From Bacteroidales bacterium (GTDB taxonomy: Bacteria; Bacteroidota; Bacteroidia; Bacteroidales; UBA932): DNA of 29,402 nt. The DNA is taken from positions 1 through 29,402 of the forward strand of contig SFMU01000023.1 of the NCBI GenBank assembly GCA_004552965.1, written 5' to 3'. Each line of letters starts with the position of its first letter. Position 1 is the stretch's first letter. Below, in pieces: positions 7,530 to 15,686 of the stretch. Under the pieces are notes generated by a model that made no database searches, had not been told where the DNA came from, and worked only from the letters and a program-made list of their open reading frames with translations. Made by a program: the position numbers and the translations under genes.

Positions 7530-7964
7530 ATGAAAACAGATTTGTCAAGAATCCTTGCCATTTCAGGCCAGCGCGGCCTTTTCCAGTATCTTGCCCAGGC
7601 ACGCAACGGAGCCGTGGTCGAATCCATTTCCGACAAGAAGAGAACCGTGGCTGATGCAAAGAGCCGCATCACCACTCTTGCAGACATAAGCATCTACACT
7701 TCAGAAGGCGAAATGAAGCTTCAGGATGTGTTCCTCAAGCTCAGGGAAGTCCTCGGCGAGGATGCGGCGCCATCGTCCAAGGCTGGCGCAGACGAGTTGA
7801 AAGACCTTTTCAGCAAGGCTGTCCCTGAATATGACGACACCCGCTTCTATGTTTCCCACATGAAGAAAATCGTCGACTGGTACAACCAGATCAGGGAATA
7901 TGCTTCCTTCGATTTCGTCAACCCTGACGATGAAGAAGCAGAGGAAGAAAAACCGGAGGAATAA
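7530..7964 (+). CDS. DUF5606 protein
   Basis: 144 aa from the ATG at 7530 (an in-frame TTG lies two codons upstream). It matches the Bacteroidota DUF5606 family: ILAISGQRGLFQYLAQARNG near the N-terminus, then LADISIYTSEGEM, then VPEYDDTRFYVSHMKKIVDWYN, with an acidic tail rich in Glu. There is no signal peptide, so it should be cytoplasmic. The function is not known to me. It sits 6 nt before rimO, so the two are probably co-transcribed. Confidence 0.85.
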   Translation: MKTDLSRILAISGQRGLFQYLAQARNGAVVESISDKKRTVADAKSRITTLADISIYTSEGEMKLQDVFLKLREVLGEDAAPSSKAGADELKDLFSKAVPEYDDTRFYVSHMKKIVDWYNQIREYASFDFVNPDDEEAEEEKPEE

Positions 7965-7970
7965 TCCGTA

Positions 7971-9296
7971 ATGTCGAAGATGGACACCGCAACATTACAG
8001 GCCATAACGCTCGGCTGCTCAAAGAACAAGGTCGATACCGAACACCTTCTTGCGCAGCTGGGGGGACGTTATGCCATTCTGCCTGAAGAATGGAACGGGA
8101 AGGCGGATGTCGTGATTCTCAACACCTGCGGCTTCATCGGAGATGCCAAGGAAGAGTCCATCGGGGCCATTCTGCAGGCTGTCCAGAGGAAGATGGCCGG
8201 GGATGTCGGGAAAATACTTGTCTTCGGCTGCCTTTCCCAAAGATACATGGCTGCCCTTCGGGAAGAGATTCCGGAGGTGGACGGCTGGTTCGGCGCGAGG
8301 GATCTTCTTCCTGTTGTGAAAGCTCTCGGCGGAACGGGAGTTTCTTTCCCGTCCCGGCATATTCAGGAAAAACATCCTTATGCCTATCTGAAGATTTCCG
8401 AGGGTTGTGACAGGCGCTGCTCCTATTGTGCCATACCGTTCATCCGCGGGGCCCACAAGTCGGTTCCTGTGGAGGAACTCGTGCGTGAGGCTCGGGAACT
8501 TGCATCCGGCGGAGTGAAGGAGCTTATCCTGATTGCCCAGGACACGACCTACTACGGTCTGGACCTGTACAGGGAGCGTGCTCTTGCCCGCCTGATAAGG
8601 GAACTGTCAGCAATAGGGGGAATAGAATGGATCCGGATCCATTATTCCTATCCGGCCGATTTCCCGGAGGATGTCCTGGACGAGATGGCGACCAACCCGA
8701 AAGTGTGCAAGTACCTGGACATCCCGCTTCAGCACATCTCGGACAAGGTCCTTTCGATGATGCACCGCCAGGTTGACGGAGCATGGACGAGGGCGCTCAT
8801 CTCGAAACTGCGCGAACGCGTTCCGGGCGTTGTCCTGAGGACGACCATGATTGTCGGCCATCCGGGCGAGGGGAAGAAGGAATTCCGTGAGCTGATGGAT
8901 TTCGTTTCCGAAGCAAGATTCGAGCGTCTGGGCGCATTTACATATTCGGAAGAGGACGGAACCTTCGGCGCGAAGAACTACAGGGACAACGTGCCGAGGA
9001 AGGAAAAGCAGGCCCGTCTGGATGCCCTGATGGAGCTACAGAAGGACATTTCCCTTTCCTTCAACCAGTCCAGGGTCGGCCAGGTGGAAAGAGTCCTCGT
9101 GGATGGCTATTACGACGGGTTCCTCATCTGCAGAAGCCAGTATGAGAGTCCTGAGGTCGATGGTGAGATTCTGGTGGAATATTCCCCTGAAAGATTCGGC
9201 GGAGAGCCGGTGGAGAAACTCACGGGATCGTTCATCACGGTCAGGATAACATCTGCTGATGAATATGACCTTGTCGCGGAGCCGCTTGAACTTTGA
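7971..9296 (+). CDS. rimO: RimO, ribosomal protein S12 methylthiotransferase
   Basis: 441 aa. This radical SAM enzyme adds a methylthio group to a conserved aspartate of ribosomal protein S12. The N-terminal domain supplies three cluster cysteines: LGCSKN (Cys16), LNTCGF and VFGCLSQR. The radical SAM motif CDRRCSYC starts at Cys146 (Cys146, 150, 153). A TRAM domain ends the protein. GCSKN and FIRG, as opposed to the MiaB-type motifs, favour RimO over the tRNA enzyme MiaB. It is 6 nt after the DUF5606 gene and 7 nt before the lipoprotein gene. Confidence 0.95.
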   Translation: MSKMDTATLQAITLGCSKNKVDTEHLLAQLGGRYAILPEEWNGKADVVILNTCGFIGDAKEESIGAILQAVQRKMAGDVGKILVFGCLSQRYMAALREEIPEVDGWFGARDLLPVVKALGGTGVSFPSRHIQEKHPYAYLKISEGCDRRCSYCAIPFIRGAHKSVPVEELVREARELASGGVKELILIAQDTTYYGLDLYRERALARLIRELSAIGGIEWIRIHYSYPADFPEDVLDEMATNPKVCKYLDIPLQHISDKVLSMMHRQVDGAWTRALISKLRERVPGVVLRTTMIVGHPGEGKKEFRELMDFVSEARFERLGAFTYSEEDGTFGAKNYRDNVPRKEKQARLDALMELQKDISLSFNQSRVGQVERVLVDGYYDGFLICRSQYESPEVDGEILVEYSPERFGGEPVEKLTGSFITVRITSADEYDLVAEPLEL

Positions 9297-9303
9297 TATC
9301 GCT

Positions 9304-10257
9304 ATGAAGAGTCTTTTGAATCTGCTAATCGTTTCCGTGCCCATTCTTTTGGCATCGGTTTCCTGTATGCCTCAGGCACTGGTGATCAGTCCCGAGATGA
9401 GAACTCCGTCCAAGTCCGGGATGAATCTCCTCGGCAAGTCGATTGCAATAGTCTACCAGCTTGGTGATTCGGAGAAAGAGAACAATTTCTGCGCCGGGAT
9501 TTCCGACGGTTTCGCAAGCCGCCTGGAAGATGATTATTTCAACGGCGAACAGGAAGTGGCTACCTTCACCGTCAAGGCGGACCCGAGAGCGGATTACACT
9601 TGTCGTGACTCTCTCGTAAGTCTTGTGATGCAGACCGGAAAGGATGTTGTCTTCCTTGTCGGAAAGCCTTCTTTTGCTGCTCCGGAAGCCGGAGAACCTG
9701 CCCGTGTCATCGGAGGTGGCAGATCTGCAGATTCATCTCACGTCTCTGTCGTGAAACTTCCGTTCAACATCTGTTTCTATGTCTATGACTCGATGGGTGA
9801 AGACCGGGTCAGGGGTTTCGAGGCAAGCAAGGAGATGAAGCCGCAGGTGTACTGCAGAGCGGATGCAAGTACCCCAGAGATAATATCCAATTTCTGGGAT
9901 GGTATAGATGAGCCTTCCTATCTGGCTGGCTGGCAGGCTGCTGAATCTTTCGTTTCCTCCTGGAAGACGGAACATTTCCAGCTTGTCTACTACGACACTT
10001 TCGACAGCTCCTGGGACAATCCGACGCGTGATGCGCTCTCCTTCAGCTGGAAGGATGCCATTGATGGGTGGATGAACCTGTTGGACACCAATAATCCTGA
10101 GAAGAAAGCATGTGCCTGCTACAACATAGCCCTGGGATGTTTCATGATGGGTCAACCGGCACTGGCTCTCGAGTGGTTGGACCGCTCTGATTCGGAGACC
10201 CCGATCAGCCTTTCGAAGGAATTGAGAACAAAAATCAAAGAATATACCGGCAAATGA
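9304..10257 (+). CDS. Unassigned lipoprotein coupled to glpA
   Basis: 317 aa from the ATG at 9304; the frame opens earlier inside rimO, but MKSLLNLLIV begins a good lipoprotein signal ending VSC at Cys21. The mature part has no motif I can name with confidence. IAIVYQLGDSEKENNFCAGISDGFASRLE and the C-terminal helical, TPR-like stretch (KKACACYNIALGCFMMGQPALALEWLDRS begins near residue 262) resemble Bacteroidota lipoproteins of the DUF6340 type, but only loosely. Its stop overlaps the glpA start (ATGA at 10254-10257). A role in glycerol-3-phosphate use is suggested only by that coupling. Confidence 0.7.
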   Translation: MKSLLNLLIVSVPILLASVSCMPQALVISPEMRTPSKSGMNLLGKSIAIVYQLGDSEKENNFCAGISDGFASRLEDDYFNGEQEVATFTVKADPRADYTCRDSLVSLVMQTGKDVVFLVGKPSFAAPEAGEPARVIGGGRSADSSHVSVVKLPFNICFYVYDSMGEDRVRGFEASKEMKPQVYCRADASTPEIISNFWDGIDEPSYLAGWQAAESFVSSWKTEHFQLVYYDTFDSSWDNPTRDALSFSWKDAIDGWMNLLDTNNPEKKACACYNIALGCFMMGQPALALEWLDRSDSETPISLSKELRTKIKEYTGK

Positions 10258-11855
10258 GTAAGGAATTCGATGTTATAGTCATCGGTGGAGGAATCACCGG
10301 TCTGGGAACTGCACGAGACTGCAGTCTCCGGGGACTCAATGTGCTTCTTGTTGAAAGGAATGACATAGGAACCGGTGCGACCGGCCGCAATCATGGCCTT
10401 CTGCACAGCGGTGCGCGATATGCTGTGACGGACAGGGAATCTGCGACTGAATGCATCAAGGAGAACATGATTCTCAAGAAGATTGCCCGTCATTGTGTCG
10501 ATGACACATCGGGACTCTTCCTGACTCTCCCTGAAGACGATCTGGATTACCAGGCCACTTTCGTGAAGGCCTGCCGCGATGCCGGCATCAAAGCCGACAT
10601 CATCGATCCCAAGGAGGCCCTTCTGATGGAACCATCAGCCAATCCTTCGATCATCGGTGCAGTCCGGGTTCCTGACGGTTCTGTGGACCCGTTCCGACTG
10701 AGCGCCTCGAACATGATCGATGCCCAGCTTCATGGAGCGACGATCCTGGTCTACACCGAAGTCACCGGCTTCATCATAGAACAGGGTACTGTCAAGGGTG
10801 TCAAGGTCCTGGATCACAAGAACGGGCAGACAGCTGAATATCGTGCAGCCGTGACCGTCAATGCTGCAGGAATATGGGGGCATCACATCGCTTCCCTTGC
10901 CGGGGTCAACATCGGAATGTTCCCTGCCAAGGGATCCCTTCTCATCTATGCCCACAGAGTGAACGGTGTCGTTCTCAACAGATGCCGCAAGCCTGCCAAT
11001 GCCGATATCCTGGTGCCCGGGGATACTGTCTGTGTGATAGGTACGACTTCCACCAGGGTCCCATATGAAGAATGTGACAACATCGGAGCTACGCCGGACG
11101 AAGTCGATCTTCTGATGGCTGAAGGCGCCAAGCTTGCGCCATGTCTGGAACACACAAGAATACTTCGTGCCTATGCCGGAGTGCGTCCTCTTGTCTCCGC
11201 CGACAACGATCCTTCCGGAAGAAATATCAGCCGTGGCATAGTCTGTCTTGATCATGAAACCAGGGATGGACTTAAAGGATTCATTTCGATAACCGGCGGT
11301 AAATTGATGACTTATCGTCTGATGGCGGAGATTGCTACCGATGCGGTGTGCAAGAAGCTCGGCAGGTCTGCCGTCTGTGTGACAGCAACGGCTCCTCTTC
11401 CCGGCTCCGCCGAGGACAACCTCAAGGAATTGGCAAAGAAGATCTGGGATGTGCCGAGTACCGTCCAGAAATCCGTCATTGGCCGTATCGGCGACCGTGC
11501 CGGTCAGATCAGCATGGACGACGACTATAAGGGCAGCCTGGTCTGCGAGTGCGAAGAGGTCCCTGTCTCCGAGGTGGACTCAGCCATTGTGAACCAGAAC
11601 GTCCATGGCCTGGTGGATCTTCGCAGGAGAACCAGGGTAGGTATGGGTACTTGTCAGGGTGAACTCTGCGCCTGCCGTGCTGCCGGCCGTCTGGCTTCTG
11701 CGCACGGATGTGTGGAAAGGGCGAAGGATGATCTCAAGAGTTTTCTCAATGAGAGATGGAAGGGAATGTACCCGGTAGCCTGGGGCGAAACCTTGCGTGA
11801 GGCTGCCTACACACAGTGGGTTTATTCAGAGGTACTTGGATTGTTTGAAGATTAA
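10254..11855 (+). CDS. glpA: Anaerobic glycerol-3-phosphate dehydrogenase, subunit A
   Basis: 533 aa. GlpA is the FAD-containing catalytic subunit that oxidises glycerol-3-phosphate to dihydroxyacetone phosphate. The FAD-binding GGGITG is at 11-16; GATGRNHGLLHSGARY and FISITGGKLMTYRLM are typical of GlpA/GlpD. The C-terminal BFD-like domain keeps its cysteines (CEC near 431-433; CQGELCAC near 467-474), which separates GlpA from the aerobic enzyme GlpD. It is translationally coupled to the lipoprotein gene upstream and lies 12 nt before glpB. No glpK or glpF is in the window. Confidence 0.95.
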   Translation: MSKEFDVIVIGGGITGLGTARDCSLRGLNVLLVERNDIGTGATGRNHGLLHSGARYAVTDRESATECIKENMILKKIARHCVDDTSGLFLTLPEDDLDYQATFVKACRDAGIKADIIDPKEALLMEPSANPSIIGAVRVPDGSVDPFRLSASNMIDAQLHGATILVYTEVTGFIIEQGTVKGVKVLDHKNGQTAEYRAAVTVNAAGIWGHHIASLAGVNIGMFPAKGSLLIYAHRVNGVVLNRCRKPANADILVPGDTVCVIGTTSTRVPYEECDNIGATPDEVDLLMAEGAKLAPCLEHTRILRAYAGVRPLVSADNDPSGRNISRGIVCLDHETRDGLKGFISITGGKLMTYRLMAEIATDAVCKKLGRSAVCVTATAPLPGSAEDNLKELAKKIWDVPSTVQKSVIGRIGDRAGQISMDDDYKGSLVCECEEVPVSEVDSAIVNQNVHGLVDLRRRTRVGMGTCQGELCACRAAGRLASAHGCVERAKDDLKSFLNERWKGMYPVAWGETLREAAYTQWVYSEVLGLFED

Positions 11856-11867
11856 GGCGTACAGAGC

Positions 11868-13118
11868 ATGAGATTCGATACTGTTATCATAGGTGGAGGT
11901 CTTTCCTCCCTTGTCTGCGGAATCCGTCTGCAGAAGGCCGGCCGGAAGTGTCTGATTGTATCCTCCGGTCAGAATGCACTTCATTTCTCCTCAGGCACAT
12001 TCGGTCTTCTCTCCCGTCTCCCGGACGGGACTCCTGTCGACCGTCCTCTGAAGGCTATGGAAGAGCTGCCTTCCGGGCATCCATATTCAAAGATTGGAAT
12101 TGAAGCTGTCAGGAGTTATCTTGCGCAGGTGCCGCCGTTCTTCAAGGACTGCGGAATCGAGCTTTACCACGGTGCCGATGAGGAGGCGAACGGCTACAGG
12201 ATGACCCCTTCCGGTTCTCTCAAGCCGGCATGGTTCTCTCTGACCGACAACACTCTGAACTCTTCCGCAGATGTGCGTTTCGAGGGCAAGGCCCTGATTG
12301 TCAATTTTGCGGGGTTCCTCGACTTCAACACTTCCTTTGTTGCAGCCGGCTTTGAGAAGAGGGGAGCATCATGCAGGATCGAAACTGTCCGCCATCCGGC
12401 GGTCGAACGTCTTCGCGTGAATCCGTCGGAGATGCGTTCCGTCAACATTGCCAGGGTCATGGACAGGGAGGACAACTGGAAACAGTTCGTCAATCTTGTC
12501 AAGGAAAAGATGCATGGAGAGGAGATGGTCATCCTGCCTGAGGTCTTCGGCTTCGGCAATCCATCCGTCATGCTTTGGATCTGCGAGATGATTCCGGCAA
12601 AGGTGATATTTGTCGGGACGATGCCTCCTTCGGTGCCGGGAATGCGTGCGCAGCTGCTTCTCAAGAAGGCATTTGAAGATGCAGGAGGTACTTTCCTTCC
12701 GGGTGATGAGGCCGTTTCGGCCGAGGTTGAAGATGGCAGAATCAGCTGCATCAGGACTGCGAATCTTGGGAAAGTCCGTCTCGAGTCGGACTGTTTTGTC
12801 CTGGCCAGCGGCAATCTGTTCGGCAAGGGGCTTGTCACGACTCCGGAAAGAGTCTATGAGCCGGTCTTCGGCCTTGATGTAGAGTATCCTTCCGACAGGA
12901 CTCTATGGTATGATTCTGATTTCAGTTCGCGTCAGGAATATCTCGGTTTCGGCGTCAGGACCGATTCCTCGTTCCGTGCTCTCAGAGGAGGGGAGGTTGT
13001 CCCCAATCTCTTTGTGATCGGTTCAGAACTTGCCGGTTGCAATACCCTTGCAGAAGGCTCCGGCGCTATGGTCGCCATTCTATCAGCTCTTAAGGTTTCA
13101 GACCAAATACTTCAGTAA
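11868..13118 (+). CDS. glpB: Anaerobic glycerol-3-phosphate dehydrogenase, subunit B
   Basis: 416 aa. GlpB is the flavin subunit that relays electrons between GlpA and GlpC. The dinucleotide-binding GGGLSS is at 9-14; LHFSSGTFGLLSRLPDG, LPEVFGFGN and the C-terminal FVIGSELAGCNTLAEGSGA fit the family. Length is normal. It stops one base before the glpC ATG. Confidence 0.93.
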   Translation: MRFDTVIIGGGLSSLVCGIRLQKAGRKCLIVSSGQNALHFSSGTFGLLSRLPDGTPVDRPLKAMEELPSGHPYSKIGIEAVRSYLAQVPPFFKDCGIELYHGADEEANGYRMTPSGSLKPAWFSLTDNTLNSSADVRFEGKALIVNFAGFLDFNTSFVAAGFEKRGASCRIETVRHPAVERLRVNPSEMRSVNIARVMDREDNWKQFVNLVKEKMHGEEMVILPEVFGFGNPSVMLWICEMIPAKVIFVGTMPPSVPGMRAQLLLKKAFEDAGGTFLPGDEAVSAEVEDGRISCIRTANLGKVRLESDCFVLASGNLFGKGLVTTPERVYEPVFGLDVEYPSDRTLWYDSDFSSRQEYLGFGVRTDSSFRALRGGEVVPNLFVIGSELAGCNTLAEGSGAMVAILSALKVSDQILQ

Positions 13119-13119
13119 C

Positions 13120-14364
13120 ATGCAGGAGAAGAACATCAGTTTCAATAATTTTGAGCAATGCATCAAATGTACGGTGTGTACGGCATACTGTCCTGTCGTA
13201 GCAGTAAATCCGTCTTATCCAGGTCCGAAACAGGCCGGTCCGGACGGGGAACGTCTCCGCTTGAAAAACAAGTGGTTTTTCGATGAGAACCTGAAGTATT
13301 GCATGAACTGCAAGAGATGTGAGGTCGCCTGTCCATCCGGAGTGAAGATTGCCGACCTTATCCATTCGGCAAGGAGACGCTTTTCACGCGAGACACCCGA
13401 TTTGCGCGACATGATTCTGGCGAACACTGACCTGATGGGAAAGGTTGCAAGACCGGTGGCTCCTATCGTCAATGCCGTCGTTGCCTCCAAGCCTGCCAAG
13501 GCAGCCATGGATGTGCTTCTGGACATCGACAAGCACAGGACTTTCCCGAAGTACCAGTCAAGCGGTTTCGTCAGGTGGTTCAGGAAAGAGGCTCAGGCAG
13601 AGCAGTCGGCATATTCGGAGAAGGTCGCATTCTTCCATGGCTGCTCCACCGAATACCAGCAGCCTGAGGTCGGGAAAGCCTTTGTGAAGGTGATGAATGC
13701 CATAGGCTATGGTGTGACTCTTATGGATGAGAAGTGCTGCGGTGTCGCCATGATATCCAATGGCTTGTGGAACAGCGCGGAGAGGCATGCGCGCCACAAT
13801 GTCAGGGAATTCTCCAAGGCGGTCGCTCAGGGCATGCCTGTCGTAGCGACATCTTCCACCTGCGTCTTTACTATGAGGGATGAATATCCCGACGTCCTTT
13901 CCGTGGATAATTCAGCCGTCCGCGACAGTATCACCCTTGTTGAGCCATTCCTCTATGAACTGGTGGATTCCGGCAAGGTCAGGCTCGTATTCAAGGATGA
14001 TTACCGTGCAAGGATTGCCTATCATGTGCCTTGTCACATGGAGAAGCTGGGCTGGAGCATATTCACCAAGGAACTGATTGGTATGATCCCGGGAGTGACA
14101 TTCACTGTGCTTGACAGCGGATGCTGCGGAATAGCAGGTACTTACGGTTTCAAGAAAGAGAACTACAAGTATTCCCAGGAGATCGGCCGTCCTGTGTTCG
14201 AGGCCATCAAGTCCCTGTCTCCCGATTTCGTGTGCAGCGAGTGCGAGACCTGCAAGTGGCAGATCGAGATGTCGACCGGGTATCAGGTGAAGAATCCGAT
14301 TCTGATTCTGGCTGAAGCTCTGGATCTTGAGGCTACACGCAAGGCCAACTGCGGAAAGAAATAA
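13120..14364 (+). CDS. glpC: Anaerobic glycerol-3-phosphate dehydrogenase, subunit C
   Basis: 414 aa from the ATG at 13120; the frame opens at 13030 inside glpB, but the chosen ATG follows the glpB stop by one base. GlpC anchors the enzyme to the membrane and passes electrons to quinone. Two 4Fe-4S motifs are intact: Cys14, 17, 20, 24 and Cys61, 64, 67, 71. Two CCG modules follow (Cys206-207 and Cys335-336). The stop codon lies about 5 nt from the 3' end of the opposing RNase P RNA gene, so the glpC transcript must either end there or run antisense to rnpB. Confidence 0.95.
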   Translation: MQEKNISFNNFEQCIKCTVCTAYCPVVAVNPSYPGPKQAGPDGERLRLKNKWFFDENLKYCMNCKRCEVACPSGVKIADLIHSARRRFSRETPDLRDMILANTDLMGKVARPVAPIVNAVVASKPAKAAMDVLLDIDKHRTFPKYQSSGFVRWFRKEAQAEQSAYSEKVAFFHGCSTEYQQPEVGKAFVKVMNAIGYGVTLMDEKCCGVAMISNGLWNSAERHARHNVREFSKAVAQGMPVVATSSTCVFTMRDEYPDVLSVDNSAVRDSITLVEPFLYELVDSGKVRLVFKDDYRARIAYHVPCHMEKLGWSIFTKELIGMIPGVTFTVLDSGCCGIAGTYGFKKENYKYSQEIGRPVFEAIKSLSPDFVCSECETCKWQIEMSTGYQVKNPILILAEALDLEATRKANCGKK

Positions 14365-14368
14365 AAAA

Positions 14369-14690
14369 AGGCGGGACCGTAAGCCGGTTTCTGTTCATTC
14401 TGTCATTTATCTACGCAACCTACCCCCTGACATCGGGCGGGCAGCCCTCATCTGTCAGTATATTTGGTTTTGCAGGCCCAGGCAAAGTACCCGTACGGCG
14501 TCGCCGACGCACGTCGTGAGCTCTTGCCTCACGTTTTCACCCTTACCTCCCGTGGGAGGCGGTTCTTTTCTGTTACCTTGCGATAAGATTACTCCCATCT
14601 GAGCTTTCCTCAGCAGGGTGCCCTGTCCTGTCCGGACTTTCCTCACCGGTGGCGGACCACACGGCGCGACAGACCGTCCCACCTTTGGGT
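14369..14690 (-). ncRNA. rnpB: RNase P RNA
   Basis: Read on the minus strand, the region carries the conserved GAGGAAAGTCCGGAC (near 14630-14645) and ends with ACAGAAACCGGCTTA before the closing helix. Helix P1 is clear: GGTGGGAC (14676-14683) pairs with GTCCCGCC (14370-14377), including one U-G pair. A run of seven T on the minus strand (14363-14369) follows and may end transcription. The 5' end is set by the -7 box at 14692-14699 and is probably near 14686. This RNA removes 5' leaders from pre-tRNAs. Ends are accurate to several bases. Confidence 0.95.
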
Positions 14691-14691
14691 G

Positions 14692-14699
14692 CAAAAATA
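14692..14699 (-). promoter_or_regulatory. Candidate -7 box for rnpB
   Basis: TATTTTTG on the minus strand matches TAnnTTTG and lies just upstream of the RNase P RNA 5' end, at the right distance for a start near 14686. The -33 element is not evident. Confidence 0.6.
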
Positions 14700-14722
14700 C
14701 TACTTTTTGGCTAATTTTTGAT

Positions 14723-14730
14723 TATTTTTG
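14723..14730 (+). promoter_or_regulatory. Candidate -7 box for the glutamine cyclotransferase gene
   Basis: TATTTTTG, 39 nt before the ATG at 14770, in the AT-rich gap between rnpB and this gene. No TTTG lies at the usual -33 spacing, so support rests on the -7 match and the divergent arrangement. Confidence 0.4.
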
Positions 14731-14769
14731 TGTTCAGTAAACCTTATCTGCAACATTACGTGACCGTTT

Positions 14770-15537
14770 ATGAGACAGAATGCCGTCATATTCATTGCCG
14801 CCCTGCTTGTGCTGATCTCCGCGACCTCCTGCGCGGATGCCAAGGTGCGCCAGTACAAAGTGAAGGTGGTGAATGAGTATCCCCATGACGTAACTTCCTA
14901 CACCCAAGGACTTTTCTTTCAGGGAGACTGTATGGTCGAGACGACCGGACAATGGGGTGAGTCGACTCTCAGAAAGGTCGATCTTGCCACTGGAAAAGCT
15001 GTCATGAGGCTCGATTTCAACAGTAAATATTTCGTCGAAGGTTCCGCTGAACTGGATGGAAACATCTACATCCTGACCTGGAAGAACAAGGTCGCCTTCA
15101 TGTATGACGCCTCGACTTTCGAATACAAGTCAACCTGGTCCTACCCTCGTGAAGGATGGGGACTGACGACAGACGGACGAAGTCTCATCGCCAGTGACGG
15201 CTCCTCCAGGCTTTATTTCATGGACAAGAATTTCAAGCAGCAGAAAGTCCTGAATGTCACTATCGATGGAAGACCTGTGAATATGCTCAACGAACTTGAA
15301 TGGATAGATGGAAAGATCTGGGCAAATGTCTACATGACCGACCTGATTCTGATCATCGATCCTTCCGACGGCAAAGTCGAGGCCACTGTCGACTGTACCG
15401 GTCTGCTGCCGGCTTCGCTGAGGGATAAGGATACGGATGTTCTCAACGGGATCGCCTTCAATCCTGAAAACGGCAAGATCTACCTTACCGGAAAGTACTG
15501 GAAGCGCCTCTATGAGATTGAGACGGTTGCCAAGTGA
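14770..15537 (+). CDS. Glutaminyl-peptide cyclotransferase-like lipoprotein
   Basis: 255 aa. It matches the plant-type (beta-propeller) glutamine cyclotransferases, which turn N-terminal glutamine into pyroglutamate. Family landmarks appear in order: TSYTQGLFFQGD, METTGQWGES in modified form (VETTGQWGES), EGWGLTTDGRSLIASDGSS, LNELEWIDGKIWANVY, and DVLNGIAFNPENGKIYLTGKYW near the C-terminus. A lipoprotein signal ends SATSC at Cys21, so it should act in the periplasm or on the outer membrane. It may protect N-termini of secreted proteins; that role is inferred. No other gene appears to share its operon. Confidence 0.9.
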   Translation: MRQNAVIFIAALLVLISATSCADAKVRQYKVKVVNEYPHDVTSYTQGLFFQGDCMVETTGQWGESTLRKVDLATGKAVMRLDFNSKYFVEGSAELDGNIYILTWKNKVAFMYDASTFEYKSTWSYPREGWGLTTDGRSLIASDGSSRLYFMDKNFKQQKVLNVTIDGRPVNMLNELEWIDGKIWANVYMTDLILIIDPSDGKVEATVDCTGLLPASLRDKDTDVLNGIAFNPENGKIYLTGKYWKRLYEIETVAK

Positions 15538-15540
15538 TTC

Positions 15541-15572
15541 CTTGGGATTGAGGAGGTTTTGTGCTATATTTG
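15541..15572 (+). promoter_or_regulatory. Promoter of the CNNM/CorC-type gene
   Basis: CTTG at 15541-15544, a 20-bp gap and TATATTTG at 15565-15572 match the Bacteroidota TTTG-N19/20-TAnnTTTG promoter, with one mismatch in the -33 box. Transcription should start near 15579, giving a leader of about 108 nt before the ATG at 15687. Confidence 0.65.
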
Positions 15573-15586
15573 CATCAAGCGGATTC

Positions 15587-15677
15587 ATGACGAATTCCGA
15601 AGTAATATGAAGAATGAGTTGCTTCAGATTGGAATAAGATGATGCAGGTTATTTTTCGAAGATTACAAAATACCTGA
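15587..15677 (+). promoter_or_regulatory. Chain of three tiny upstream ORFs
   Basis: Three ATG-initiated frames tile the leader: 15587-15610 (MTNSEVI), 15607-15642 (MKNELLQIGIR) and 15639-15677 (MMQVIFRRLQNT). Each stop overlaps the next start in an ATGA, and the last ends 9 nt before the ATG of the main gene. Such chaining could couple or attenuate translation, but chance cannot be excluded. Whether any is translated is unknown. Confidence 0.3.
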
Positions 15678-15686
15678 AAACACCAG

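Noticed and set aside
14327..14694. Short open frames on both strands between glpC and the cyclotransferase gene
   Set aside because: They lie over RNase P RNA, which is identified by conserved sequence and its closing helix.
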